Shown: positions 1-13,100 of the stretch, piece by piece
How the letters are laid out: each line of letters begins with the position of its first letter
Numbering within the stretch: position 1 is the first letter of the stretch
Source of the DNA: Telopea speciosissima
Taxonomy: Eukaryota > Streptophyta > Magnoliopsida > Proteales > Proteaceae
Length of the DNA: 64,000 bases
Direction: 5' to 3'
Assembly: GCF_018873765.1 (NCBI RefSeq)
Contig: NC_057922.1
Span: forward strand, 10,181,563-10,245,562
Made by a program: the position numbers and the translations under genes
The notes under the pieces: model-generated
Told to the model about the DNA's origin: nothing
The model's input: the letters and a program-made list of their open reading frames with translations, nothing else
The model's database searches: none

Positions 1-1424
1 ATAACAGCCCAAATTTAATACAGAAGATGTTCAAACGTAATTTAATGAATCACAATACCTTTAAGATTGCACGTCAGCTACTGCAAAACCCTAGGTTCCT
101 ACTTTCCACCACTGCAATTGAATCCAATAAAAACAACAAAAAGAATCACTCCATATTTCAACCAGATTTGCAGAAATTTAAACTGGCAAAGAGTTCAAAT
201 TACAAAATTAACAAAAGCGACTGCTATCAACATAATTGGAACTGAAATTGAAAACCCAACTCAACTAAGAAGTGATCTAAATAAATTTTCACAAAACCCA
301 ATAAAGTTTATATCGAACCCATCAGACAAAAAAATGGTAGCGTATTCACGGATCGAAGTGAGTTTATAATTCTTTGCTTTGAGGGTACTTTGTGCTCCGC
401 TGTCCCCTTGAAAAGCTAAAAAGGGTATAGACAATTCACTAATGATAGCCTTTTCGCTGTTAATCCAGATGAAGGAACCTTCAAATAAAAAGGTTTCATC
501 GACCCAAAAAAGAAAACTTGGAACAGAAGGGCATTTTCCAGAGTGGATGACTGACAGTTAAAGAGAGTAGGAAAGATTGATTGACTCAGTAAAGAACCTG
601 GAAAGACCGATCCTATGTGACTCACGTCGTACGAGTAACAAAGCATACCCAATCAGCTAAAAGAAAAAAGCATCTTTTAAGCATTGAAAAGTCCGATTAT
701 GCTCTTTTCCTTTTATCTATTGGTCCACAGTGGTAAACACTTGTACTTTTAGCTGTACAGGACCAGTAAATTAGGGGATCTTGTTTTGGATTGGCGGGTC
801 TAGATGAGGGATTGAGATCCTCTCCCGCGCAGGACGATGTCCAGCGCATATCGTCCTGCTGGGAGGCCTCGATCCACACGTCATTGCACCGAGATGTGTG
901 CGGTGGTGTGGATCGAAACCCCCCAGCCACACGATGTGCGCTGGAGAGGATCAAAGGATTATGATGGTCAAATAATTAAGATGGTCAATGTCTTAAATAT
1001 CTAAGGGGAGAAAGAACGGTTACAAACATATATACTATCGTAGAACTGGCACCATGAAACTATTATTCCATTATATTTCCATTTCCTCACGTGTATGGTC
1101 GGCTACTCCTTTTATGGTGGTGGCGCCACCCCTGTCCCCACCACGCATGTGCCAGAAAACATAAATTTTGAGACAGGAAAGGATTAGACGTAACCTTCCG
1201 ATATGGCAATAACCATTAACCAATGCATATATAACCAACTTAAGAATGTCACGCAGCGCACACCGCCCTGCGCCCAAACACAGGGCACGCCGTTCATAAA
1301 AGGATATAAATGACTAAGGGTGCGGTGATCATTTCACACTTCCCCTATGTCTAGGCGTAAAGGTGGTGTACGTTGCACAATCGGGTGATGTTTTTTTCCC
1401 CTTATATTATAGGATAAGCATATA
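1..1424. other. Gene-free 5' stretch, no gene recognised
   Basis: The first 1.4 kb has only short open frames that start and stop at random and resemble no family I know. Positions 400-660 have a more even base composition than the rest and slightly recall plant organelle intergenic DNA, but I found no gene or motif to support that. A foldback repeat at 812-957 is listed separately. Confidence 0.5.
812..957. repeat. Short foldback MITE-like repeat
   Basis: The ends are inverted copies: GATCCTCTCC at 816-825 is answered by GGAGAGGATC at 943-952, and the match extends inward through the GCGCA region with mismatches. The element is about 146 bp and far more GC-rich than its surroundings. It has no coding capacity. 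I see no clear target-site duplication, so the family is unknown; a non-autonomous TIR transposon is the likeliest reading. Confidence 0.45.
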
Positions 1425-1848
1425 ATCGGTTATGATGTATGGTGCAAAATATTGGGCAATTAAGAAGCATCATATAGATAAACTCAATGTAGCGAAAATA
1501 GAATGTTGAAATGGATGTATGGTAAAACTAGGAGTGATAAGGTAAAGAAATATCATTTTAAAGCTAATTTGAGAGTAGCTTCGATACATGACAAGTTGCA
1601 AGAAAACCATTTGAAGTGGTATGACTGTGTTCAACGGAGATCTTGGAATGCTCTAATACAAATGAGTGATTTGATTTAGATTGAAATAACTAAAACAATT
1701 AGAGTCGGACATACAATGACCCTAAGAGAAGTGGTGAAGAAAGACATACATAGCTTAGGCCTTGTATCAAGTATGATTGGAGGGCAAAGATCCATGTTGT
1801 GGATCCCACTTAGTTGGAAAAAGACTGAATTGTTATTAAAATATGAAT
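1425..1848 (+). mobile_element. RTE-type LINE, 3'-end fragment
   Basis: Conceptual reading gives a decayed version of the C-terminal region of plant RTE reverse transcriptase (MMYGAKYWAIKKHH-like, parallel to MMYGAECWTVKKCHIEKL in the longer copy at 10057-10803). It ends with the RTE 3' signature 'gatccatgt...ccca.ttagttgg' followed by a short T/A-rich tail. Several stops and frame changes are present, and it is 5'-truncated as LINE copies usually are. The same tail recurs at 6318-6400, 10765-10803 and, inverted, 62800-62870. Confidence 0.75.
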
Positions 1849-4126
1849 TAAAATTTATTTGGGAAATGACATATAAAATATAAAAACATAAGCCCCAAAA
1901 TTAACAAACCCTAAAAATGATATACCACGGGAATGGATCCAACAGGTATGAATGTTATTTGGTACAAGACATAGGCAAGTTGTCTAACCACTCTAACTTT
2001 TTTGTGTCTTCTTTTCTTTTTCCCACCTTATCAATTACACTTTTAACACGTTCATTTACAATCTATTAGTGTTTTCTATATTGTGTTGGACAAGCAAAGT
2101 TTTAAGTTGTATTTCCATTTGCCCTCTCATGGGTTGTCTTATCCAATATGCATGAATGTTATTTGGTAATTGAGGAGTAGTTATCCTCTTATTGCCTGGA
2201 CTTCCTTCGACTCCATCCCACTCTCCTTGGTCATACGAACTTCTAACTTATTTTTTTGTAGATTTCGGACATGTCAAAGGATATTTCATTCCAAAATTTA
2301 TAAGATGATAGGGTTTTAATTTGGTTAAAATCAAAGGCTAATGTAGTTGCTAGACAATTTATCCCTTGTATGTATGAACAATGCACTAATTTGCCTTCAT
2401 TTTAGTAATACAATTCCTCCTTTCATAAAAAAAAAAAGTTATCCTCCTATTATCATCTTACCATCATTACAACACCAATTTCACCCAAATCCAATGAATA
2501 TTGAATGAGAGATGACTAAAATAAGACCAATGGTTCAAAATAGGTGTGACGTTGCCAAGCCAATAAGAGGAGAGACCAAATCAGATGCGTTTAAATAGTT
2601 TAAGTAAATTTACCTCATATCTTATGGTGCACACAAAAGTCCACTTGGCCAAAATGACTTTAGCAGTTTCACTGCCCGTAATTCCTATGTGCAATAGTCA
2701 TTAAATCGACCGTAAGTTTTTTTATTTGACATTGTATTAACTTAGTTATTTTTTTGTCAGAAAATATACTTAAAAATACATGAAAATGTATATTATGAGA
2801 ATAATTATATTATACATATAAATGGATACAAATTCAAATTTGAGAAAATATTGTATTTTAATTTAAAATAAACACAATTTTCTATTCAATTTTCATGATT
2901 ATTAATGCATTGAAAATATTATAATGAGTATTTTATACTAGAATACAATATTACCTCCTTACTTTTAATTTAGTGTTTTTTATTTTTTTATTTTTTATCA
3001 AAAGGCTCTAGGGACATGTCTAAAAGGTTGAACTATTGCATTGATACACTCTTGATCACAAAAGTGAATGAAGAGTTGCACTTGAGAGAATATCACTCTC
3101 TTTTGTAGAAATTGAAGGGTAGAATTGTTGAAAAAGTATGTCTAAGCCATTAGACATACCGTTCAATACTTTGTAAAGAATGAAAAGACAATCAAAACAA
3201 CTGGGACCATATATTTGTAGATTGAGGACAATCCAATGTTTTCTAAGATAGCATTGGGCGAGGGCTGATAGAAAAGTAGAATACTTGCTTGTTCAACCAA
3301 ATTGATTAAGATCCCTTCCTAGCTAGAGCACCCTGCACTTTGCACTCGTATAAAAAAAAGGTGTGCACATGTTTCTCAGTACTAATTCGTATGGAAGTAG
3401 CATGACCTAGGGTTTGAAAAATCGAATCAGATCAATCGATTTGGGCTGATCTCGATTTCGATCATTTCAGATCATACTGATCTTATACGGAAACTAGAGG
3501 TTAAGGTGTTTTTTAGCTGATTTCCTTCCCAACGATCAAATTCTTGGTGGGAATCATCATTTGTATATTGCTATTGGATGGTGAGTGTACACTATTTTGT
3601 GTAATAACCATATCTATTTTAAATATTTTCATTTGTGTTTTAAACTCGGTGTGCATTTTGGTAATTTAGATACATATTTTGTATGATAAAGTAATTTTCC
3701 CATATATCAAAGAGATTTTACCAGAAAAGAAAAATGTTTCAAAGTGATCAACAAATTTTATTAAACTTCACAGTTCACATCCTCGTGGAGAATGTTGCCT
3801 TGTTGGATGCTGATGGCATCAAAAGGGCAGAATAAAGATTCCAAACTAGAGGGTTTTAGCAGTGGTCTACAGCCTTCACTATGGACCCTTGAGATATTCT
3901 AATTAGAGTTCAAGACCCTATTTATGATAGTAGACCGTAGTCTGAGTCTATCATACGGTACACCCTAGAACCATTTTCGCGGTTTCTCGAAATTGAAGCT
4001 TTATCAGTCTCTCTCTAGCAGTCTCGAAACAGGTGAGAGAGATCGCTACTTCTGGGTTTTTGGTTGCTGCCACAAAAAAGACCCTAACGTGCTCCAGTTG
4101 AAGAGATCTGTTTCTACAGCAAAAAA
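1849..4126. other. AT-rich intergenic DNA and probable CCT8 promoter/5' UTR
   Basis: No gene is visible. Positions 2700-3000 are extremely AT-rich. The part just upstream of the CCT8 start (about 3960-4126) has pyrimidine-rich CT repeats typical of a plant 5' UTR, but I see no convincing TATA box at a fixed distance, so the transcription start cannot be placed. Confidence 0.4.
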
Positions 4127-7100
4127 ATGTTCCAAATGCAACCATATGGGATTCAATCGATGCTCAAAGAAGGGCACAAGCATCTCTCAGGGCTCGACGA
4201 AGCAGTCCTCAAGAACATCGAGGCCTGCAAGCAACTTTCCAACATCACTCGAACTTCGCTTGGTCCCAATGGTAATGATTTCTGACTAGTTATATTGTTC
4301 GGGTTTATTTGTTGATGTTATAAACTCGGATATGCTGAAATCGTTGATCTACCCTATGCATGGGCTTTCGATTCATTGGTATTTTGGACGGTCACGGATT
4401 TTTCAGAGCTTCCATTCATGGGAAATGGTCACTGACTAGATGCTACTGATTATATAATATATTGCCTCAGGTGGGAGGGGGAGGGGTTCTAACGATTAGG
4501 ATGCAAAGGTTTGGCTGGTTGAGGTAATGCGTTTAACTCGGGATTAGGGAATGTTGAAGTACTGAGTTGGTTTAAGGCATTCGTAGTTATGTAGGAAGGG
4601 AGTATTAGAATGTGGCGAATTGCAGTAAGCTGGTCGCGAACGTAGGAGCTTCCGGATTTTTTTCACTTGAAAGTGCATAAAACAGAGAAGAAAGTAACAG
4701 TGCGGCCACACAATGGAAAACATTCGCCTGTGGGATTTAAATTAAAAAAATTCCTATGAGTTGACAACATGGGTCTGTTCACAGTCATGGATACCAAAGA
4801 AAATGGGGAATTTTTCTTTTAACTTTTTTTTTGGTGGGAAGTTGGGTGGTGGGGGGAGGGGTCTGAGGTTTACTGCTCATTGGATTTCTTTTGAGCTGTG
4901 CTTTCATTTGTATGTGGTTGTGAGGTTCCTTATTTATGCTGTGAACATTTCTTGTTTCTTTTATAGCTCATTGATCTTGCTATGTGTGATTTTACAAGGT
5001 GTTCGACTAATCTTTTTTCTTCTGGTATTCTTTAGGTATGAATAAGATGGTGATTAATCATTTGGACAAGCTCTTTGTCACAAATGATGCTGCAACTATT
5101 GTGAATGAGCTTGAGGTTCAGCATCCAGCGGCCAAGATTTTGGTTCTAGCTGGAAAGGTTCAGCAAGAGGAAATCGGGGATGGAGCTAATTTGACGGTAT
5201 CTTTTGCTGGGGAGCTTCTTCAAAATGCAGAGGAGCTTATCAGGATGGGTCTGCATCCAAGTGAAATCATTAGCGGATACACAAAGGCTATTAATAAGGT
5301 TCTGTTCATATTTGAGATCAGTATTACATGTATAAAACTAATAGTTGTGAATAGGAAAATTGCTCAATGTGTTTGTCTGGGTTCCCTTTTTGATTGTCAG
5401 ACAGTTGGAATATTAGAGGAGTTGGTAGAGAAAGGTTCGGAAACAATGGATGTGCGGAATAAGGATCAAGTTGTTTCCCGAATGAAAGCTGCTGTTGCTA
5501 GCAAGCAGTTTGGACTAGAAGATATTTTATGCTCACTTGTTGCTGATGTAAGAATGAACAGAATTTTATAATTTTAATTGTCTATGACTGCTGTTGGTTT
5601 TTTCTATTGTATCTATGGTATTGATAATAGTATAATACTGCCAATGTGATGACCTCTTCATTTCAGGCATGTATCCAGGTGTGCCCCAAGAACCCTGCAA
5701 ACTTTAATGTAGATAATGTCCGTGTCACAAAGCTTGTTGGAGGAGGTCTGCACAATTGTTCTGTGGTTCGGGGTATGGTCTTGAAAAATGATTCTGTTGG
5801 GAGTATAAAGAGGGTGGAAAAAGCTAAGGTATGGTGAACTTCATTCTTTTTCCTCATTTAATAGATGCTTCTTCTACTTCATGGTGCCTACAATTCTCCT
5901 GCAGTTAGACGTACTTTGATTTTTCATGTGTTTCCGGGGATGACGTAATTTTTATTTCGATAAAGTAACACAATCCATAAGTTTGTCAAATTGTAATAAA
6001 TGATCTATTCATGACCAAGTTAATTTGGTTGCTATGAAAACAACCAGAAACTCTAATGAATGTGCCTTAGAAGAGCATCTCAACTGAAAAGTATATCAGA
6101 ATCTGTACCAGGAAGATCAGGAAGGACTGAAGCCCACTGGATTTGTGAACTTGGCCATGTACTTATGGGAAGCTGATTTTATTTTACAATGATGCTGCTA
6201 AGTTGCTAGGGGCTGTGAATTCCATCGATTTCTTTCTTAGCTCCAATTCGTGGACAAGCCAAATGCTAAAATTGAATAACAAGAATTGATTGGAATGTAA
6301 TTCCACTGCATTCACAAATGCACAAAGCCGATTGGAGGTTAAGGATCCATGTACCCGATCCCATTTAGTTGGGATAAGGCTGAGTTGTTGTTGTATTTGG
6401 ATGGTGTCATCTATCTATATTGCTTAATTGTACATTCATCTGAATACTTCCTGATCAAATTTATTTGGTATGACAAAGTTCTGGGGTGGCTTTCCTCAAT
6501 ATTTGTGCGCATAAGATTCTGGTTAGTTTTTTAGGTGGTTTCATTCTTGAAGCAACTTAATTTATAATCACAAAATACTTTTTCCTATGCTTGTTGTGTT
6601 GCTGACTGATGTTATTTCTTCGTATGAACCCCCTTCTCTTTAGGGTCGAAAAAGAATTTGACTGATTTACAAAGATTAAAAGATTATATAATGACTATAT
6701 CCAATAGGATGAGTATAGGTTCTTCCCCGCCTCTGGTGGGTGGATCTTGTCCTGTCTACTGAAGAAAGACCCGGGAATACAGAAAAACAACACAACTAGA
6801 CTATGCGTAGCAAGAAAAAAAAGTGAAACAGAGATGGAAAATCTTGCAGGAATTTATACAAAGCACCTCTTTATGATGTCCTGCCAATTTGAAATGGAAA
6901 AAAATTTTTGTTTGGTGCAAGTAACATTTCCTAATACATTTATGTCCATTATCCATAAAACGGAATTCCAAATCATTTCCTAAGTTTGAATGTGGTCATC
7001 AAACTCATAAGTACAGATACCAGACCTGTGTAGGAAAACCAATGTCTATTGGCTCCAGACAGTGGACTGATGTTCCCATTAAGGGTATGTATGGTAACCT

Positions 7101-10100
7101 TTCAAAAAATGGATTCTGGTGTTTTTTCTGATTATGGGGATAGAATTGAAACAAATTATGTATGGGAGGTCCTGTCCGTTTCTGTGATTTTTTGAAATGG
7201 ACCGGGTGATAGAATAGATTCTAGCAAGCTTTTGAGAAACACCAAAATGGTGTTTCTCACATTTTAGAATTGATTCTACCAATTTTTCGGTGAATTAAGT
7301 GGACTTAAGTGAATCAGGGGCATTGATGGAATTTACCATCAAAACATAACAAGACCTCCCTGCAACTCGACGTCTCTCTCGTTTCTTTCTTCTTCGTCGG
7401 CTTTAGAACTCCAAAGATTGAAAAAAGAGGAAAACTGAAGGAGAACAAAGATGAAACCCTAAAAAGACGGTGAAGTAGAAGAGAGAGGAAGACTCTCCGA
7501 GCTTGTGTTTCCATGGCGACGATGGTGAGTTCCGCAAGTGGGCTCTTGGCGAGTATGATTTCCCTGCTTTTATTAATATGCTTGAAGTAGGACTTGCCTT
7601 TAGATTGTTCTGGATCTCCTCATGGCAGGAAAAATGGTTTTTCCCCCATTTTTTATAGAAATTGTAATTGGGTGTTAGTGATTTGGATAGAGGGTGGTAG
7701 AAATTTTTATAGAAATTTTAATTGGGCGCTAGTGATTTGCATAGAGGGTTGGAGAAGTCGATGTAATCGAAACCTAAACTGTCGGGAATCGTAATCAAAA
7801 TCGAAATTTTCACATCCAAAGTACTGCAGACAATGACGTCGAAGGCGTTGCCGGAGAGGGAGAGGTTGAGGTCGTGGTCGCGCTCGGCTTTATTGGAGGA
7901 AGTGGAAGTGATGATGATGGAGGCGTCGCAGCCGTCGACCATAGAGTAGTGAAAGAAGAGGCGGAGGGTGCCAGCGGCGGTGGTGGGGTTGTTGATCTGC
8001 TTGGTGGTGACGATGTCTTGAATGATCTGCTCCATTTGAGGGCAAGTCTTCTAGTAATAGTTGGTGGTGAGCTTGGATTCGGATATTGAGATGAAGAGAA
8101 GGATGAACAAGGGCAATGCAGCAGCTTCTACCATTGTCATTTCCTCTCTCTTTCTCTCTCTTGTGTGTGTGTATGTGCAACTTTATCTCACTTTCTTTCT
8201 CTTTTGTCTGGTAAACCCTTCTAGCATTTTTTTCTTGCCATGAATCCATTGTGGAGCATCCTCATGGAGGAGGAAACCATGAATCCATACATGTTTCTGT
8301 TTCTATGTAATAGCAGAAACAATTTTTTACCATACAACATTTGTTTGTACAGAATTACTCCAAAAATCGAGAAACAAAAAAAATCGATTCTGACTCAGAA
8401 CCAATTTTTTGAAACAGAATGATTGCCATACATACCCTAAGTGCCCTCCTGTTGTCCATTGCATGAGGCCATGGGAACCAAGTTTCCTTTTTCATTTCAC
8501 GAGGCTTAAAGCAACCAAACCCAAGTTCAGTCTGCAATGGACAAAAAAATTGATTTGTATACTCCATTCTGAGCCCTGATACATAATGCTCCAGTTTGCC
8601 AAAATGAAAACCTCTCCTCTTAAAGTCGCCAACAATAGAACTTTGCAGTGGACAAAATCCCAAACTGAAGTTTCTGTGTATGGTGGAACTAGCTTCACCC
8701 ATTTCTTGTTGATCACAGGTAATGCTTCCCCACACGTTATTAATGAATTTGGCAAGATTTACTGGAAAACATACCTCTGTTGTTCTCCTCCCATATCTCT
8801 ATGTTTTACCCTATTCCATAGGTTGGAACCTCCTCTAGTTAACTTTGAAGTGATATACATCCCCTAGCACCCTCTCATTTAATTCTCTGAAAAATGGAGC
8901 AATGGCAGCTCTATTTTGGTAGCAACTAACATCAGTCCAGATATAGTTTTATGTCCCACTAAGTTCTTCAGGGTTTTTTTCCCCGTTTTTCTTTTGGATC
9001 AGCAACAACATCATTGATGCAGTACAAGGCCAGCATAGGAGGAGAAAGAACCAAAAGGGCCAACCCTCAGGCCCGTAATTAGGCACAATAACTAAAGTTA
9101 TAACCAGCCCACAATAGTCCATGGCTCAAGTTATAGTCAGGCCCATGTTTGAGCCCATTTGGTGTTCATAGCTTAAGCCCATCAAGAGCTCATATGCAGC
9201 CATCAAGCAGCAGCCTTTGGAGTTTCTATTTGGGCTGATTATGTGGGCACTGCCAGATGTGGAATTACTACAAGCTACCTTTTTATTTTGCATGTAAAAG
9301 CAATGGATCCTTTAGAAGGATCCCATGCTAGTTTCTATTTTATTTGCTTTCTATTTTCCTTGTAATAGCTAAGAATCCTTTATAGAAGGATTCTGTTTTA
9401 GTGTTTGCTTCACAGCGAAGTAGCAAGGAGAGTTTTTATTCTTGTAATCGGTTTATTATTTTGTATAAATAAAGGAGATGGGGCATGCTGCCCACAGATC
9501 TTGGCTTTTGATCAATTGAATGTGTCTCTTCGGTGGTGATGCTGAGAGTAGCTCCTGTGGTGAATCAAGTGCAACCCAAGGTGGTGAATCCATGGTTTGG
9601 GACTGGTGGTGAAGCCTTTCCCGCGGACCATAGGTGGTGAAACCTTTGGTCATATCCCCTTCTTCTCTTCTTCTTGTACCCTTTTCTTTTTCTCTGTCTT
9701 CATTACTGTTCAGTAGCTTTCCAGAAACTTTCTCTCCCTGTCGTGGCCATTTGCTAGGTGATTCTCACATTCTCTTTTGTGTTAAGTTAATCCTTGTTAT
9801 TGCTCTCCAAGTTCTCTTTATCTCCTATGATTTTTAAGTATTGTTTCATGTCTGCGATATGGTTGTTTGACAGCATATGAGTGAGTTTCAGTCATTGTTT
9901 CTAAGTATCTAGCCATCAAATTAATCTGAGATGTGATTATGTTATTCCTTACTCCATCTACTCCACTCGATCCGAGCTTGATGTTCATGAGTTCATTGGA
10001 TTGGTGGATTGAGAGTTATGTTAGTTTTCCTTACTATTTGATATCGTTTTGGTGGATGAGGCAAAAACATGGATTAAAAGTTAAAGATATGGAGATCAAC

Positions 10101-13100
10101 CTTGGAAACAAGAGGCTTTCGGAGATGAAGTATATAATGTGTAATTTTAGTCACACTATGATGGATATTGACATGGTGCGAATTGAGGAAAAAGAGATAC
10201 CACAAAGTGACTATTTTAGATATCTGAGATCAATCATAAATAAAGAAGGTGATATAGAGGAGGTTGTTTCGTAGAGAATTAAAGTGGGATGGATGAAGTA
10301 GAGAGGTGCGTCCAGAGTGTTGTATGACTGACGTATTCCTTTAAAGCTCAAAGGAAAGTTCTATAGAATTGTTGTACGACCGGCTATGATGTATGGGGCA
10401 GAATGTTGGACCGTTAAGAAGTGTCATATTGAGAAGCTATGTGCGGTAGAGATGAGGATGTGAAGATGGATGTGCGGATAAACTAGAAAGGATAAAGTAA
10501 GGAATGAACGTATTAGAGCTGACTTGGGAGCTGCCTCGATCAATAACAAGCTTTGAGAGAGTCGTTTGAGGTGGTGTGATCATGTGCAACAGAGGCCTAG
10601 GGAGTAGAGACGCCCCAGTAAGGAGGAGTGATGTGATCCCAACTAAAGGAGCTAAAATAGGTAGAGGCAGGCCTAAGATGACTATAGGAGAAGTTGTGAC
10701 TTGTGAGGAAGGACATGCATAGTCTAGGTCTTGTACCAAGTATGACCCCGGATAGGGTCTATTGGAGGGCAAGGATCCATGTTGCAGACCCCATTTAGCT
10801 GAGAATCTCCTGACTTGCTGGGCTGTGCCTCTTTCTTCTTACTTTTATATTTCATCTTTCATTTGTCATTTTCCTTTTTTTTTTTTCATTTCTCATCTCT
10901 TTTCCCACCCTTCTTTTCCCCACCTTTTCATTCCTCTTTTTGTTTAGACCTCAGTTTTCCCTATTTTTTATTCTCTGTCCATATTCATATCTCCTTATCT
11001 AACTGTCATTTTGCCTTGATATTCTAACCATATATTCACCCCATTAGGAACTCTATGATATAGTAATTTCAGCCCCATCGGGTTTATAGTTTGCAAATTC
11101 TATTCACTTCAAGTTTCTGTCATATTCCTCAGATTTAGGTTCACTGCGGTTCCCCTTTTTGTAGGTTTGCTAGTGTTTGTTTCCTTTAAGCCTAGCTACC
11201 TAATCAATGATCTTTCAGTTCTTTGAGAAAAAAGAAGATAATTACAATAGATAGTATATCCCATATAAACCCTCCATAAAAAAGCTGAGCTATCCAGCTG
11301 ATGTATCTATGAAAGAAAAAAGAGACAAAAGGAGTCATTCAAAAAGCAATGAATCCCAGCTGGAAGTAAAACATTATCATCTACATCAATAAGTTCTTTA
11401 GAAGAAAGCTTAACAGCTTAACTGGCTAAATACTTGGCAATATGAGCTTCTATGGTGAAACTCTAGGATTATCTTTAAAAATTCTTCTGTTTCTGTGCTT
11501 CCAAAGACTGCACACCACTGCATATGTCACTAACTTCCATAGGTCGGAAACTTTCTAAACCAAAGGGACACTCTGTTGAGAAAATTGAGTCAGTTCACTT
11601 CCAGGCCAGGTGATGTGAACCCTGAACATATTGAAAGATTATTCCAGACTTTAAGTGCAAGGTTATACAATAAGAAAAAGATGGGATGCTGACTGCCATG
11701 GCTTGTGCTGTGAGATATTTAGTGCCAAAGCCTTTGTTGAGAGCTGCCGCCCATATTTGGTGGTGTCTTAGTGTTCCATAATCTACTGACTTGAAAATGT
11801 ATGCTCTCCTATTCCTTGTCACTTTCTTCAGTAAGGAAATTGTAATATACTGCCTCTGAAAAGCAACCTTCAGGGCTTGCCTCCAAACCCTTCTATCATC
11901 TTCCGCCCACTCAATGTGACAACTGTATAACATATAGCAAGCATATTATACACTTGCTCCAACTCCCTTCTCCAATCTCCTTAATGACTTACATAACTGT
12001 TTTCATTGTGAATTATAAACATAAAGAAGCCCTCTTGTGTTTGCTTGATTACTCTAATTCTATTTGCTTCTTGTGATTCTTTTTTTTTTCTTGATCTCTT
12101 GATTGATCATGACCTACATTTGATGCTCCCTTTTTGTAGATTGCAGTTTTTGCTCAAGGTGTTGATACATCTGCAACTGAAACAAAGGGCACAGTCCTAA
12201 TTCATACTGCTGAGCAGGTTGGTATTGTTGGAAGTAGCTTTTGTTTTTGTACCTTAAATGTCTAATTTTATGTGAATGAATCCTTCTGCAGGGAACCAAT
12301 TTGGTATGAGTGTGCTATGCTGATACTGATGATCTTTCCGTGTTTCACTTTCTTTACATACCAATTGTCAGAAGGGGGACAGACCCTTCATTCTATGCCA
12401 CTTAATGACATTTGTAGAGAGGGATTAGCTGTTTAATTACATGCTTGCACGAGTTTTTAATTATTTTGTGTTCTAATTTGCTTGTTTTCCATTTAAATAA
12501 CCGTCTCTAATGGGTACTTTGGGAGACTCTTAATTTCTGCAATAGCTGGGTGCTTGGGAACTAAACTATTTCCTGATTTAATAATTTGCTCAGAACACTA
12601 TTATTGTGGTTCATTAAATGTTATAAGAAAAATCTGAAGATTGTAATTTTTTTCCAACAAAATTAACTGAAGATTTTATTAAAAAAGAAGGTGGAGTACA
12701 AGAGAGATTTATGTGCAGTGATTAGGAACTTGAATAGGGCCACAGGGTTGGAGTTGCATCTTCAGAACCAGCTTTGGTTGGAACTCGATTGACCAGTCTT
12801 TTAATGGATCAACAACCATTGACATTAATGGAAATTGGAAAACCAGGGTCTCGATATCTTTCAGATGATGGATATTCCACAGAACAATAAAACAGAAAAT
12901 AGAGAAGATGGGGATAGATGGTTGAGCCTCCCACTCAACCTAGGCCTCTCACTTCACATAGGACTCTTCCTACACTGCTTCACAGAGTCATTGGTAAAAT
13001 GCAGAAAACTTTTCTCCACTAAATCATAAGGTGGACACTCTAAGGTCTTGAGTACATATAAATACCACTGCTACTCCTACTCAGAAAATAGAAAGTAACA

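Larger units (their letters stand above)
7080..8440. mobile_element. TIR transposon carrying host-gene pieces (in CCT8 intron 4)
   Basis: The two ends are inverted copies: AGGGTATGTATGG at 7082-7094 and its reverse complement at 8426-8438, and the similarity continues inward (TTTCAAAAAATGG against TTTCAAAAAATTGG). No transposase is visible. Inside are two unrelated host-gene pieces in opposite orientations: an RPN2-like 5' end (+, 7513-7551 plus probable 5' UTR) and a class III peroxidase 5' end (-, 8140-7831). The AGGG termini suggest hAT, but I found no clean 8-bp target duplication, so the superfamily is uncertain. By structure it is a Pack-type element. Confidence 0.65.

Noticed and set aside
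400-680. A mitochondrial DNA insertion near the left end.
   Set aside because: Base composition alone is suggestive; no mitochondrial gene or known motif could be identified.
4761-5045. 94-codon frame ahead of CCT8 exon 2.
   Set aside because: It is intron 1 read through, T-rich, and ends at the exon 2 acceptor in a different frame from CCT8.
10815-11027. Hydrophobic Phe/Ser-rich open frames.
   Set aside because: They are direct translations of a pyrimidine-rich tract in a CCT8 intron.
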